The notes beneath the pieces were generated by a model, which made no database searches, was not told where the DNA came from, and saw only the letters and a program-made list of their open reading frames with translations. A stretch of DNA of 51,156 bases, taken from contig JADGPS010000012.1 of the NCBI GenBank assembly GCA_017882285.1, forward strand, positions 1-51,156, in the 5' to 3' direction. The position numbers were made by a program, and so were the translations under genes. This DNA comes from Paludibacter sp. Lineage in GTDB: Bacteria > Bacteroidota > Bacteroidia > Bacteroidales > Paludibacteraceae. Positions 40,670 through 49,915 of this stretch are shown one piece after another. Every line of letters begins with the position of its first letter. Position 1 is the stretch's first letter.

Positions 40670-42028
40670 ATGATTGTGAAACAGATTAATAGAAAAATTG
40701 TATTGTTAATGGCAATAATTGGTTTGTTGCCATCCATTGCGCTAAAAGCACAAGACACGCTCACTGTCTCTCTCTCAAAAGCATTGGAAATAGCCATGAG
40801 CAAGAGTCCGACTATAAAAGTGGCTGACAAAGAAATACAACGTGTAGATTATTCAAAGAAAGAAAAATTTGCAGCTTTGTTTCCTACTATTTCAGCTTCG
40901 GGTGCTTATCAGAGAACATTAAAAAAACAGAAAATGTATTTTACCATACCAGGTTTTCCTTCTGATCCAAATGGATTTGAAGTTGGTCAAGACAATACTT
41001 TTAATGCAGGTATCTCAGCTTATATGCCACTAATTTCGGCGACTTTGTGGGCAACTTTGCAAATGACCGAAACGGATGCTCAATTGGTACTTGAATCTGC
41101 CCGTTCGTCTAAACTATCCTTAATTAATCAGGTAAGTAAAGCATATTATGCAATTCTGCTAACTCAGGATTCATATAATGTAATTAAACGTAGTTATGAC
41201 AATACGGTTGAAAATGCCCGGATCATTCAAAATAAATTTAAACAGGGAACTGTTTCAGAATTTGAATGGATACGTGCCGATGTTCAGGTAAGAAATGCTC
41301 AATCGAACGTAGTTTCTGCTGAAAGTGCTGTAAACATGAGTATTTTACAATTAAAAATGCTTATGGGAATTGATATGTTCACAGGATTGAAAGTGGAAGG
41401 AAATTTAGCGGATTTCGAATCAAAAATGTATGGAGATATTTTAGCAATTGACACAACAACTTTAAAATCAAACACAGATTTGAAACAATTTGATATCAAG
41501 GCAATGCAATTGAATCATGCGCTCAAAATTCAGAAAGCATCCTGGTGGCCAACGTTAGCCGCCAGTTTTAGTTATCAATACATGTCGATGGCTGACGATG
41601 CGATTGCTCTATCAGCTTATAGATGGTTTCCAACTTCATCGGCTGCGGTAAGTCTTTCAATCCCGATTTTTCAAGGTGGTGCGAGGATTTACAAACAAAA
41701 ACAATTGCAAATTCAGATAGATGAGATGAAAGATCAGCGCGATAATTTACGACGAGGTTTGGAATTGCAGGTTATTTCCTGTTTAGATAATATTAAAAAG
41801 GCAATTGAAAAAATTGCGTCGAACAAGGAAGGATTACGACAGGCAGAAAAAGCTGTTGTCATTTCCAAAAAACTATATGAGGTGGGTTCCAGTACCTATT
41901 TGGATCTGACAAACACTGAATTAGCTTATATTTCTGCCGGAGTATCCTATAATCAGTCAATATTTGATTATCTGTCTGCTAAAGCAGATTTAGAGAAATT
42001 ATTAGGGAAGGATTCTCCCCAACAATAA
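40670..42028 (+). CDS. TolC-family outer-membrane efflux protein
   Basis: A 452-aa exported protein with signal peptide ending near ALKAQ. It has the typical long amphipathic helices and repeat structure of TolC (LSKALEIAMSKSPTIKVADKEI near the start; TYLDLTNTELAYISAGVSYNQSIFDYLSAKADLEKLLG at the end). It forms the outer-membrane duct of the RND pump encoded next to it. Confidence 0.93.
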   Translation: MIVKQINRKIVLLMAIIGLLPSIALKAQDTLTVSLSKALEIAMSKSPTIKVADKEIQRVDYSKKEKFAALFPTISASGAYQRTLKKQKMYFTIPGFPSDPNGFEVGQDNTFNAGISAYMPLISATLWATLQMTETDAQLVLESARSSKLSLINQVSKAYYAILLTQDSYNVIKRSYDNTVENARIIQNKFKQGTVSEFEWIRADVQVRNAQSNVVSAESAVNMSILQLKMLMGIDMFTGLKVEGNLADFESKMYGDILAIDTTTLKSNTDLKQFDIKAMQLNHALKIQKASWWPTLAASFSYQYMSMADDAIALSAYRWFPTSSAAVSLSIPIFQGGARIYKQKQLQIQIDEMKDQRDNLRRGLELQVISCLDNIKKAIEKIASNKEGLRQAEKAVVISKKLYEVGSSTYLDLTNTELAYISAGVSYNQSIFDYLSAKADLEKLLGKDSPQQ

Positions 42029-42075
42029 ATACCAGAAAGTAATAAATCAGTCTAAAACATTAAAAATATTAAAAG

Positions 42076-43095
42076 ATGAAACAAATTAAACTAATTGGCA
42101 TAATATTTTGTGCATTAGCATTAGGATTCAGCTCATGCAAGAAAACCGATAAAACCGATACGAAAGCGACTACTGAAATCCAGAATGTTAGGATTCAACA
42201 AGCTACCGAACGTCAGGTGGAACAAACTTATGAATTGACAGCAACCGTTCAACCCGACGCTAAAAACAGCATTGCACCTTCAGCTCCCGGTAGAATCCGT
42301 AATATCTTGGTTGAAGTGGGACAACGTGTTTCAAAAGGACAGAAATTGGTTCAAATGGATGTTGCCAATCTTTCGAATCTGGAAACTCAGATTGAAAATG
42401 TAAAACGTATTTACAAAAGAACACAGGAACTTTTCAATGTAGGTGGAGCTTCACAACAGGATTTGGATAATGCAAAGCTTCAATTGGATGTTGCTCAGAC
42501 AAATTTGAAGAATCTGACTGAAAACACCTTCCTGTTAAGTCCTATTAACGGAGTTGTGACAGCGCGTAATTATGATAATGGTGATATGTATTCCGGACAA
42601 ATGCCGGTTCTTACGATAATGAATATTAATCCGGTGAAATTGCTGATTAATGTTTCAGAATCGTATTATGCTCAGGTTAAAGTTGGAATGAATGTAAAAG
42701 TAGGTTTTGATGTTTTTGGTAATCAAAATTTTCAGGGCAAAGTAAATCTGATTTATCCAACTATTGATGAACGTACCCGCACTTTTGCAGTTGAAGTTAA
42801 ATTGAATAATAACAACAATAAAATCCGTCCGGGTATGTTTGCCCGCGTAACTCTTGAATTTGGAAAAGTGAAACACCTTGTTGTACTGGATAAATCTATC
42901 ATGAAACAAGCCGGTTCTGGAGATAAATATGTTTATGTTTACCACGATGGTAAAGTTCAATACAAACATGTAGAAATAGGTCGTCGTGTCGATGCTGATT
43001 ATGAAATTCTTTCAGGTCTGACAGTAGGAGAACAAGTTGTTGTTGCAGGTCAGGCTAAATTAGTTGACGGTGCTGAGGTGAAAGTAATTAAGTAA
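42076..43095 (+). CDS. RND efflux periplasmic adaptor (membrane fusion protein)
   Basis: A 339-aa lipoprotein (lipobox near GFSSCKK). Barrel-sandwich and lipoyl-like halves: APGRIRNILVEVGQRVSKGQKLVQMD and FLLSPINGVVTARNYDNGDM. The helical hairpin lies between at ~100-145, and the beta-barrel and membrane-proximal domains follow. It links the RND pump to TolC. A degenerate GC-rich repeat follows the stop. Confidence 0.93.
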   Translation: MKQIKLIGIIFCALALGFSSCKKTDKTDTKATTEIQNVRIQQATERQVEQTYELTATVQPDAKNSIAPSAPGRIRNILVEVGQRVSKGQKLVQMDVANLSNLETQIENVKRIYKRTQELFNVGGASQQDLDNAKLQLDVAQTNLKNLTENTFLLSPINGVVTARNYDNGDMYSGQMPVLTIMNINPVKLLINVSESYYAQVKVGMNVKVGFDVFGNQNFQGKVNLIYPTIDERTRTFAVEVKLNNNNNKIRPGMFARVTLEFGKVKHLVVLDKSIMKQAGSGDKYVYVYHDGKVQYKHVEIGRRVDADYEILSGLTVGEQVVVAGQAKLVDGAEVKVIK

Positions 43096-43098
43096 TAG

Positions 43099-43123
43099 CC
43101 CCCTAAATCCCTCGAAGGAGGAC
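43099..43123. repeat. GC-rich repeat after the adaptor gene (degenerate CCCCTAAA type)
   Basis: CCCCCTAAATCCCTCGAAGG and adjoining bases, directly after the stop codons of the adaptor gene. It is related to the units at 15375, 49098 and 49191. Confidence 0.5.
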
Positions 43124-43168
43124 TTATTAGTAGTAAATTGTAAATGTTTAAATAGTAAATATAAGAAT

Positions 43169-46100
43169 ATGAGTTTATACGAAAGTTCGGTTAGAAAGCC
43201 TGTAATGACTTCGATAATATTTGTCGCAGTGGTTATTCTGGGACTTTTCTCTTACAATAAATTGCCGATTGATTTGATGCCGAAGATTGAAATGAACACC
43301 ATTATGGTTATGACAACTTATAATGGGGCAAGTGCTTCGGATGTTGAAACAAATGTAACGCGCCCGCTGGAAAATTCTTTAAATACGGTTTCTAACCTGA
43401 AAAATATAAAGTCAGTTTCGAAAGAAAACAGTTCGATTATTACGATGGAGTTTGATTACGGATTAGATGTTAATGCCGTGACCAATGACGTTCGTAATAA
43501 ACTGGATTTGGTTAAATCCTTTATGCCAGCAGGTGCCAGTGATCCGATTATCTTCAAATTGAGTACAGATATGATTCCGGTAATAATGCTTTCGGCAACA
43601 GCCAATCAAAGCCTACCGGCACTGTATAAAATTCTGGATACAAATGTGGCTAATCCGCTGGCACGTATTAATGGTGTGGGTTCTGTTTCTATTAATGGTG
43701 CTCCGCAACGTGAAATCCAGGTTTTTGTTGATCCGGTTAAGCTGGAAGCTTATCACCTGACTATTGAAGCCCTGGCACAGTATATTCGTATGGAAAATGT
43801 GAATACTCCGGCCGGCTCTATGGATGTTGGTAGTGATACTTATGCTTTGCGTGTAGAAGGTGAGTTTAAAGATCCATCGGAATTGAATAATATTGTTGTT
43901 GGAAATTTTAATGGTAAGACTGTGATGTTGTCTGATGTGGCTACGGTAAGCGACAAACATGAAGAACGCATGCAGGAAAGTTATACCAATGGAGTTCAGG
44001 GAGCTTCTATCATGGTTCAAAAGCAATCGGGATCAAATACGGTTCAGATTGCCAGAGAAGTAAAAAAGATGTTGCCACAAATTCAGAAGAACCTTCCTTC
44101 GGATGTAAAATTGAACGTTATTATGGATACTTCGGATAATATCGTCCGGACTATTAATAGTTTGGCTGAAACGGTAATATACGCACTTATATTCGTAATG
44201 CTGGTTGTTTTGTTTTTCCTGGGGCGCTGGCGTGCAACGGTGATTATTATTCTGACAATTCCTATTTCATTAATCTCGGCATTTATTTATCTGGGTCTGA
44301 CCGGTGGAACATTGAATATCATTTCGTTAAGTTCACTTTCACTGGCTATCGGATTGGTAGTGGATGATGCCATTGTGGTGTTGGAAAATATTACAACGCA
44401 CATTGAGCGGGGCAGTCGTCCTAAAACTGCAGCTGTAAACGGAACAAATGAGGTTGGACTTTCAATTATTGCTTCTACACTGACTATTATTGCCGTATTC
44501 CTTCCACTGACTATGGTTTCGGGTATGGCAGGTGTTATATTCTCGCAACTTGGTTGGATGGTGAGTATTATTATTACCGTGTCGATGATTTGCGCATTGA
44601 CTCTGACTCCAATGCTGGCTTCGCAGTTGATGCGACTTAATCCAAAACGCAGTAAAGGATTTAATTTTGTTTATGGACCTATTGAACGCTTTTTGGATCA
44701 ATTGGATCAAAAATATGCTCAGTTGGTTAACTGGGCGGTTCGTCATAAAATAAGAGTTTTGCTTTTCGCAACAGGATTTTTCTTTATCAGTCTGATTCCG
44801 CTAATTGTAGGTTGGGTTGGTACTGAAAACTTCCCTGCACAGGATAGCGGCTCAATATCAGCATCCATTGAATTGCCGGTAGGAACGAGAATGGAATTAA
44901 CCAAAGAAGTTTGTCAAAAACTGAATGCTGAATGGAAAAAGAAGTATCCTGAAATTGATATGATTAACTTTAATGTTGGACAGGCAAGCAGTAAAAATAT
45001 TTTCGGCTCATTGTTTGGTAAAAACTCAAGTAATGTTGGAGCTTTTTCAATAAGAATGGTGAATCTGACCGCCCGAAAACGATCTTCTTTTGTTTTGTGC
45101 GACAGTATACGTAATGATATCAAACAAATTCCTGAAATTCGCAAGTCAACGGTTACTGCCGGTGGTGGTATGAGTATGATGGGGGGTCAGTCGACGCTCG
45201 ATGTAGAAATTTATGGTTACGATTTTGCTAAAACCGATAAAGTAGCTGCCGAATTATCGAAACGGTTGGCTAAAGTTCAAGGTTTGGTAAATACAACAGT
45301 CAGTCGCGAAGAATATACACCGGAATATCAGGTTGATTTCGATCGCGAAAAACTGGCATTGAACGGATTAAATGTAGCCACAGCTTCCAATTATTTGAGC
45401 AATCGTATCAATGGGCTCACAGCTTCACTTTACCGCGAGGATGGAGAAGAGTATTTAATTAATGTTGCTTATGCTCCAAAATATCGCCAATCAATTGAAG
45501 ATATTGAAAATATTCTGATTTATAATAATCAGGGTCAGGCTGTCCGCTTGAAAGATTTAGGTAAAGTGGTTGAACGTTTTACACCGCCTACCATCGAACG
45601 TAAAAACCGTCAGCGTATCATTACTGTTTCGTCTACTGTTTCAGGAACTACACTTGATAAAGCGGTGACAGCTATTAATGCCGAACTAAAAAAGATTGAT
45701 ATTCCTTCGGAAATTACAACCACTATTGCCGGTTCGTTCAAAGACCAACAGGAGTCGTTCGGCGATTTGGGATCTTTGCTCCTAATCATTATTTTGTTGG
45801 TATTTGTTGTGATGGCTTCGCAGTTTGAATCGTTAACTTATCCGTTTATTATCATGTTTTCTATTCCGTTTGGAATTTCCGGTGTGGTACTGGCCTTGTG
45901 GTTTTCCGGAACAACGTTCAACGTAATGACATTCGTGGGTGTGATTATGCTTGTGGGTATTGTGGTGAAGAACGGTATTGTGATGGTGGATTATATCAAC
46001 CTGAACCGTGAACGTGGCAATGGTATTATCCGAGCGGTTGTTACCGGTGGTAAATCTCGTCTGCGTCCGGTATTGATGACCAGTTTGACTGCTATTCTGG

Positions 46101-46321
46101 GCATGATGCCTTTGGCTATTAGTCACGGACAGGGTGCGGAAATGTGGAAACCAATGGCTGTAACAGTAATCGGAGGTTTAACGGTTTCAACCGTCTTAAC
46201 TTTAGTCGTTGTTCCTACAATATATACACTTTTTGCCGCTAGTGGTGTAAAACGTCAACATAAGAAACTGAAACGTATTGCACTGGAAAAGAAAATGGAA
46301 GACTTATCTGCTAATAATTAA
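43169..46321 (+). CDS. RND-family efflux pump, inner-membrane subunit
   Basis: A 1050-aa protein of the AcrB/HAE type with 12 predicted membrane helices and two large periplasmic loops. Landmarks are SVRKPVMTSIIFVAVVILG at the N-terminus, LPIDLMPKIEMNTIMV, the TM4 proton-relay Asp pair in AIGLVVDDAIVVLENI, and FVGVIMLVGIVVKNGIVMVDYIN. It exports drugs, bile acids or similar using the proton gradient; the substrate cannot be told from sequence. It is the core of the tetR-tolC-mfp-rnd-PG0541 operon. Confidence 0.96.
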   Translation: MSLYESSVRKPVMTSIIFVAVVILGLFSYNKLPIDLMPKIEMNTIMVMTTYNGASASDVETNVTRPLENSLNTVSNLKNIKSVSKENSSIITMEFDYGLDVNAVTNDVRNKLDLVKSFMPAGASDPIIFKLSTDMIPVIMLSATANQSLPALYKILDTNVANPLARINGVGSVSINGAPQREIQVFVDPVKLEAYHLTIEALAQYIRMENVNTPAGSMDVGSDTYALRVEGEFKDPSELNNIVVGNFNGKTVMLSDVATVSDKHEERMQESYTNGVQGASIMVQKQSGSNTVQIAREVKKMLPQIQKNLPSDVKLNVIMDTSDNIVRTINSLAETVIYALIFVMLVVLFFLGRWRATVIIILTIPISLISAFIYLGLTGGTLNIISLSSLSLAIGLVVDDAIVVLENITTHIERGSRPKTAAVNGTNEVGLSIIASTLTIIAVFLPLTMVSGMAGVIFSQLGWMVSIIITVSMICALTLTPMLASQLMRLNPKRSKGFNFVYGPIERFLDQLDQKYAQLVNWAVRHKIRVLLFATGFFFISLIPLIVGWVGTENFPAQDSGSISASIELPVGTRMELTKEVCQKLNAEWKKKYPEIDMINFNVGQASSKNIFGSLFGKNSSNVGAFSIRMVNLTARKRSSFVLCDSIRNDIKQIPEIRKSTVTAGGGMSMMGGQSTLDVEIYGYDFAKTDKVAAELSKRLAKVQGLVNTTVSREEYTPEYQVDFDREKLALNGLNVATASNYLSNRINGLTASLYREDGEEYLINVAYAPKYRQSIEDIENILIYNNQGQAVRLKDLGKVVERFTPPTIERKNRQRIITVSSTVSGTTLDKAVTAINAELKKIDIPSEITTTIAGSFKDQQESFGDLGSLLLIIILLVFVVMASQFESLTYPFIIMFSIPFGISGVVLALWFSGTTFNVMTFVGVIMLVGIVVKNGIVMVDYINLNRERGNGIIRAVVTGGKSRLRPVLMTSLTAILGMMPLAISHGQGAEMWKPMAVTVIGGLTVSTVLTLVVVPTIYTLFAASGVKRQHKKLKRIALEKKMEDLSANN

Positions 46322-46333
46322 AAATTACAAAAG

Positions 46334-46627
46334 ATGAAATCAATATTTATATCATTCGATCAGGCATATTATGAACAAGTTCAGGCTATTCTGTCAATCA
46401 ATCATGTGCGTGGTTTTAGTGGATGGGAATCAGTTATAGGTCGTGGAACTAAAACCGGTGAACCTCATTATGGTACTCATGCATGGCCATCATTGAATAC
46501 TGCCATAATTACTGTGGTTGACGATGAAAAGGTAAAACCTATTCTGGAGCAATTGCGTGAGCTCGACGTAACTTCCGAACGAATGGGTATTAGGGCATTT
46601 GTTTGGAATATAGAAGACGGAATGTAA
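46334..46627 (+). CDS. PG0541-family, PII-like transporter-associated protein
   Basis: A 97-aa protein 12 bp after the RND stop. It matches the small proteins called PG0541-type in Bacteroidetes, which sit at the end of RND operons (KSIFISFDQAYYEQVQAIL; GFSGWESVIGRGTKTGEPHYGTHAWP). The PII-like ferredoxin fold suggests it senses a small ligand and adjusts pump activity (inference). Confidence 0.8.
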   Translation: MKSIFISFDQAYYEQVQAILSINHVRGFSGWESVIGRGTKTGEPHYGTHAWPSLNTAIITVVDDEKVKPILEQLRELDVTSERMGIRAFVWNIEDGM

Positions 46628-46662
46628 ATCAATGCATAATTAACAATGCATAATTCATAATT

Positions 46663-46704
46663 AAAAAATACGCTTCTCGAACAATCGGGAAGCGCATTTT
46701 TTTT
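46663..46704. terminator. Bidirectional terminator between the efflux operon and the EamA gene
   Basis: Stem CGCTTCTCGA / TCGGGAAGCG with loop ACAA. Eight T follow on the plus strand, and an A-run precedes it, giving a T-run on the minus strand. It serves both convergent genes. Confidence 0.85.
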
Positions 46705-46752
46705 ATTGTGGTGATAATTATTGAAATATTAACTTTGAAAGACGAATAAAAT

Positions 46753-47634
46753 TTATATGAAAAATAAAGTAGCACCGACAATGCTGACAATAGCTCCGAT
46801 AACCTGTTGTGGACGGATTTTTTCTTTAAACATAATAGCTGAAGGCACAATAATAAAAATTGGAACCAGTCCCATAAGAGTTGAAGCGATACCGGTTTTG
46901 GTTTGTTGGATGGCGAAAAGTCCCAATGCAACACCTACAAAGGGACCAAAAAATGCACCAACCGTTACTGATTTCATGGCACTTGTATGCTTGATTGCCT
47001 GTCCTAATTTGTTCCAACGACCAAGAACGGTTGTTAGAATCCCAAAACTTAAAAATCCAAACAATGCCCGAATTTGAGTGGCAGCAACCGGATCGTAATG
47101 TCCCATGCCTTTTTTGCTGAGAATCAATCCGACGGCTTGTCCCATTGCACCTCCAAATGCCAGTAAAAATCCTTTAAATGGGATATTCAGTTTCATTTTT
47201 CGATTCGAAATGGCTATGATTATTCCCAAAACACTTACAACGATTGCAGTGATATTTTTCAGTGAAAGAATTTCGTCCAGAAAAAACCACCCGATAACAG
47301 CGGTTAGCATGGGAGCAAGACTCATAATCAGCGCAGCAGTTCGTGAGCCAATAACCATGTACGACTGAAAAAGCAGCAGGTCACCTAGAAAAAACCCGAT
47401 AAAGCCAGACAAACCAAGCCAGAACCATTGATATGATGTAGCATCGGTGGGGAAAAACAATCCACGGGTAAAGAATGTGGTGATACCCAAAAAACCGATG
47501 GCAAAAAGGAGTCGAATGAAATTGACTGATAATGAGCCTATTTTATGTCCTGCTTTTTCGAAAAACAAGGCACTCACAGTCCAGCAAACTGAAACTCCTA
47601 ATCCGGCAAACTCACCTATATGCGATTGAAACAT
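46753..47634 (-). CDS. EamA/DMT-family transporter
   Basis: A 293-aa membrane protein with ten hydrophobic helices in two EamA repeats (GVSVCWTVSALFFEKAGHKIG; then LAFGGAMGQAVGLILSKKGM, ending VIGAIVSIVGATLFFI). Likely an exporter of small metabolites; the substrate is unknown. A TATCTTTG box at 47701-47708 is a likely promoter. It converges on the efflux operon. Confidence 0.88.
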   Translation of the reverse strand: MFQSHIGEFAGLGVSVCWTVSALFFEKAGHKIGSLSVNFIRLLFAIGFLGITTFFTRGLFFPTDATSYQWFWLGLSGFIGFFLGDLLLFQSYMVIGSRTAALIMSLAPMLTAVIGWFFLDEILSLKNITAIVVSVLGIIIAISNRKMKLNIPFKGFLLAFGGAMGQAVGLILSKKGMGHYDPVAATQIRALFGFLSFGILTTVLGRWNKLGQAIKHTSAMKSVTVGAFFGPFVGVALGLFAIQQTKTGIASTLMGLVPIFIIVPSAIMFKEKIRPQQVIGAIVSIVGATLFFI

Positions 47635-47700
47635 TTTTTATTTACAATTTAGAAATTTATAATTCAATATTTAAATTTTTTACAATAAAAAAAATTTCTG

Positions 47701-47708
47701 CAAAGATA
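47701..47708 (-). promoter_or_regulatory. Putative -7 box (TATCTTTG) of the EamA gene
   Basis: TATCTTTGCAG on the minus strand, 67 bp upstream of the ATG at 47634. Confidence 0.5.
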
Positions 47709-47820
47709 CAGGAAGAAAGTTACAATTTATAATTCAAATCGTTTAATTATTCATTCAACTGACTTTTAATGTATTATATGAATTTTATATTGGTATTGTG
47801 ATGAAATACAATAATTTAGC

Positions 47821-47828
47821 TACCTTTG
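47821..47828 (+). promoter_or_regulatory. Putative -7 box (TACCTTTG) of the small unknown gene
   Basis: TACCTTTGCAG on the plus strand, 59 bp before the ATG at 47887. A TTG lies upstream at a longer-than-usual spacing of 22 nt. Confidence 0.5.
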
Positions 47829-47886
47829 CAGTCTGAATAAGGAGTATAATTCTTATTTCTTAATTATTCAGTATTAATTAATTGAC

Positions 47887-48291
47887 ATGCCAAAAGAAGA
47901 TTATTTACTGAAATACCTTGAGAAACTCAGCCGTGTTATTGCTGCCATGATGGGGTTTCGCGACAAGGGTTTTCCGGAAGATGCTATTCGTTTGGCTGAC
48001 GAAACCTATAAGGAATTGCTTGATTTAAAGGTGGAAGAATTGACAGTTATGCCAGTTGAGAAATTTATTGAAATTGTTCGGAAAACCGGATATTCATCAA
48101 CTTATTTAGAAACATTGGCACAATTGGCAAACGAAACTGCTAATTCTTTTCAAATGCAAGGGAATGAATTATTTGCTCAAAGTTTTTATCTTAAAACCTT
48201 GAATTTATATTTATTTCTAAATGATAAAGACAAAACTTTTTCCTTTGAAAGGGGAATGATAATCGCTAAACTCGAGCAATTGACAAAATGA
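47887..48291 (+). CDS. Conserved-looking small helical protein, function unknown
   Basis: A 134-aa protein, probably all-alpha and cytoplasmic. The N-terminus EDYLLKYLEKLSRVIAAMMG resembles the DUF6483-type start, but I am not certain of the family. Helices follow (AIRLADETYKELLDLKVEEL; YLETLAQLANETANSFQMQGN) in a TPR-like pattern. It lies 52 bp upstream of rlmB on the same strand and may share its transcript. Confidence 0.65.
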   Translation: MPKEDYLLKYLEKLSRVIAAMMGFRDKGFPEDAIRLADETYKELLDLKVEELTVMPVEKFIEIVRKTGYSSTYLETLAQLANETANSFQMQGNELFAQSFYLKTLNLYLFLNDKDKTFSFERGMIIAKLEQLTK

Positions 48292-48343
48292 CAACTAATA
48301 ACTTCCGAAGGGGTCAATAACGCGCAGCAAATAATATTTTGAT

Positions 48344-49114
48344 ATGATTAACTACAAAAACAAACAACGTCCTGAAAAGGATATGATTTTCGGCATTCGT
48401 GCAGTGATTGAAGCCATTCAGGCCGGAAAAGAAATTGATAAAATACTGATGCGTCGCGATATGACCAATGAATTGTCTCGCGAACTTTTTGCTGCACTGA
48501 ATGGTTTGCAAATTCCTGTTCAATATGTGCCGCTTGAAAAGCTGAACAAAATGACAGTGAAAAACCATCAGGGAGCTATTGCTTTTATTTCCCCAGTCGC
48601 TTATCAACGTATTGAAGATATTATTCCCGGAATTTATGAAGAAGGACGTATGCCGTTCATAGTTGTTTTGGATGGTGTGACCGACGTTCGTAATTTTGGA
48701 GCCATTGCCCGTACGTGCGAATGTGCCGGAGTGGATGCCATAGTTATTCCAACTAAAGGTGGAGCTTCAATCAATGCTGATGCTGTGAAAACATCAGCCG
48801 GAGCTTTGCTTTCCATTCCTGTTTGTCGGGAAGAAAATTTAGGAAATGCATTGAAATTCATTGTATCATCCGGAATTAAAATTGTTGCAGCCAGCGAAAA
48901 AGCAACTAAGAATTATACAGAAGCCAGCCTGACTGAACCGATAGCTTTTATTATGGGATCGGAAGATGAAGGCGTTTCTTCTGATTACCTGCGGCTTTGC
49001 GACGAAATGGTAAGCATTCCAATGCTTGGAACGATTGATTCTTTGAATGTATCGGTTGCTGCGGGAGTGTTGATTTATGAAGCCGTTCGCCAACGGATGA
49101 CCCCTAACCCCTAA
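48344..49114 (+). CDS. rlmB: TrmH/RlmB-type rRNA 2'-O-ribose methyltransferase
   Basis: A 256-aa SpoU-family enzyme with an N-terminal substrate-binding domain (MIFGIRAVIEAIQAGKEIDKI; NHQGAIAFISPV) and SPOUT knot motifs: LDGVTDVRNFGAIARTCECA, IMGSEDEGVSS, and DSLNVSVAAGVLIYE. It probably methylates 23S rRNA G2251 or a similar site. The C-terminal residues TPNP are encoded inside a GC-rich repeat that contains the stop codon. Confidence 0.9.
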   Translation: MINYKNKQRPEKDMIFGIRAVIEAIQAGKEIDKILMRRDMTNELSRELFAALNGLQIPVQYVPLEKLNKMTVKNHQGAIAFISPVAYQRIEDIIPGIYEEGRMPFIVVLDGVTDVRNFGAIARTCECAGVDAIVIPTKGGASINADAVKTSAGALLSIPVCREENLGNALKFIVSSGIKIVAASEKATKNYTEASLTEPIAFIMGSEDEGVSSDYLRLCDEMVSIPMLGTIDSLNVSVAAGVLIYEAVRQRMTPNP

Positions 49115-49215
49115 AGGGGAATTGGAGTTACCTTCATCTTGTAACTAAAATATCAATTTAATAATGAATTATATAATCTAAACTAATCAGAACTCCCCTT
49201 TAGGGGTTGGGGGCA
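49098..49215. repeat. Inverted pair of CCCCTAAAGGGG repeats flanking a short spacer
   Basis: A unit starting CCCCTAACCCCTAAAGGGG at 49101 and its inverse ending at 49215 (CCCCTTTAGGGGTTGGGGG) face each other across ~65 bp of AT-rich DNA. The left unit holds the rlmB stop; the right unit abuts the start of the next gene at 49217. It resembles a small MITE-like or REP doublet. Confidence 0.6.
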
Positions 49216-49216
49216 C

Positions 49217-49900
49217 ATGAAAATTCTATACGAAGACAACCACATAATAGCCGTAAATAAAACCTGTTCGGAAATTGTACAGGGAGATAAAACCGGTGAT
49301 GAACCGCTTTCGGAAACTATAAAAAAGTATTTGAAAGAAAAATACAATAAACCCGGTGAAGTTTTCTGTGGGGTGACGCATCGTCTGGATCGTCCGGTGA
49401 GCGGCGTGGTGTTGTTTGCCAAAACAAGCAAAGCATTGACACGTTTGAACGAAATGTTTAAAAATCAGGAAGTAAAGAAAACTTATTGGGCGATTGTCAA
49501 AGAAAAACCCGCACAACCTGAAGCCCGTCTGGAGCATTTTCTGCTTCGAAACGAAAAACAAAACAAATCGATGGCACACAATAAAATGGTTCCGAATGCA
49601 AAAGCAGCGGCATTGAGCTACAAACTTATCGCACATTCCGACACCTATTTTCTACTCGAAGTGCATCTCGAAACCGGTCGTCACCACCAAATCCGCTGCC
49701 AGTTGGCCAAAATGGGTTGTCCGATAAAAGGCGATTTGAAGTACGGTTTTGCACGGTCTAATCCAAATGGTGGTATTGGCCTTCATGCCAGAAATGTAGA
49801 ATTTATCCATCCCGTTTCTAAAGAATTGATTCAAATTACCGCTCCTGTGCCCGAAGATGATAAATTGTGGTTGGCAATGGAGCGAATTTCAACTAAATAA
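49217..49900 (+). CDS. RluA-family RNA pseudouridine synthase
   Basis: A 227-aa enzyme. The N-terminus ILYEDNHIIAVNKTCSEIVQGD is standard. The catalytic motif HRLDRPVSG is at 55-63 with D58 as the nucleophile, and KKTYWAIVK and HLETGRHHQIRCQLA follow. It lacks an S4 domain. It isomerises uridines in rRNA or tRNA. Its start follows the right arm of the GC-rich repeat, which covers its ribosome-binding region. Confidence 0.93.
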   Translation: MKILYEDNHIIAVNKTCSEIVQGDKTGDEPLSETIKKYLKEKYNKPGEVFCGVTHRLDRPVSGVVLFAKTSKALTRLNEMFKNQEVKKTYWAIVKEKPAQPEARLEHFLLRNEKQNKSMAHNKMVPNAKAAALSYKLIAHSDTYFLLEVHLETGRHHQIRCQLAKMGCPIKGDLKYGFARSNPNGGIGLHARNVEFIHPVSKELIQITAPVPEDDKLWLAMERISTK

Positions 49901-49915
49901 TTCAACGTTGAATTT

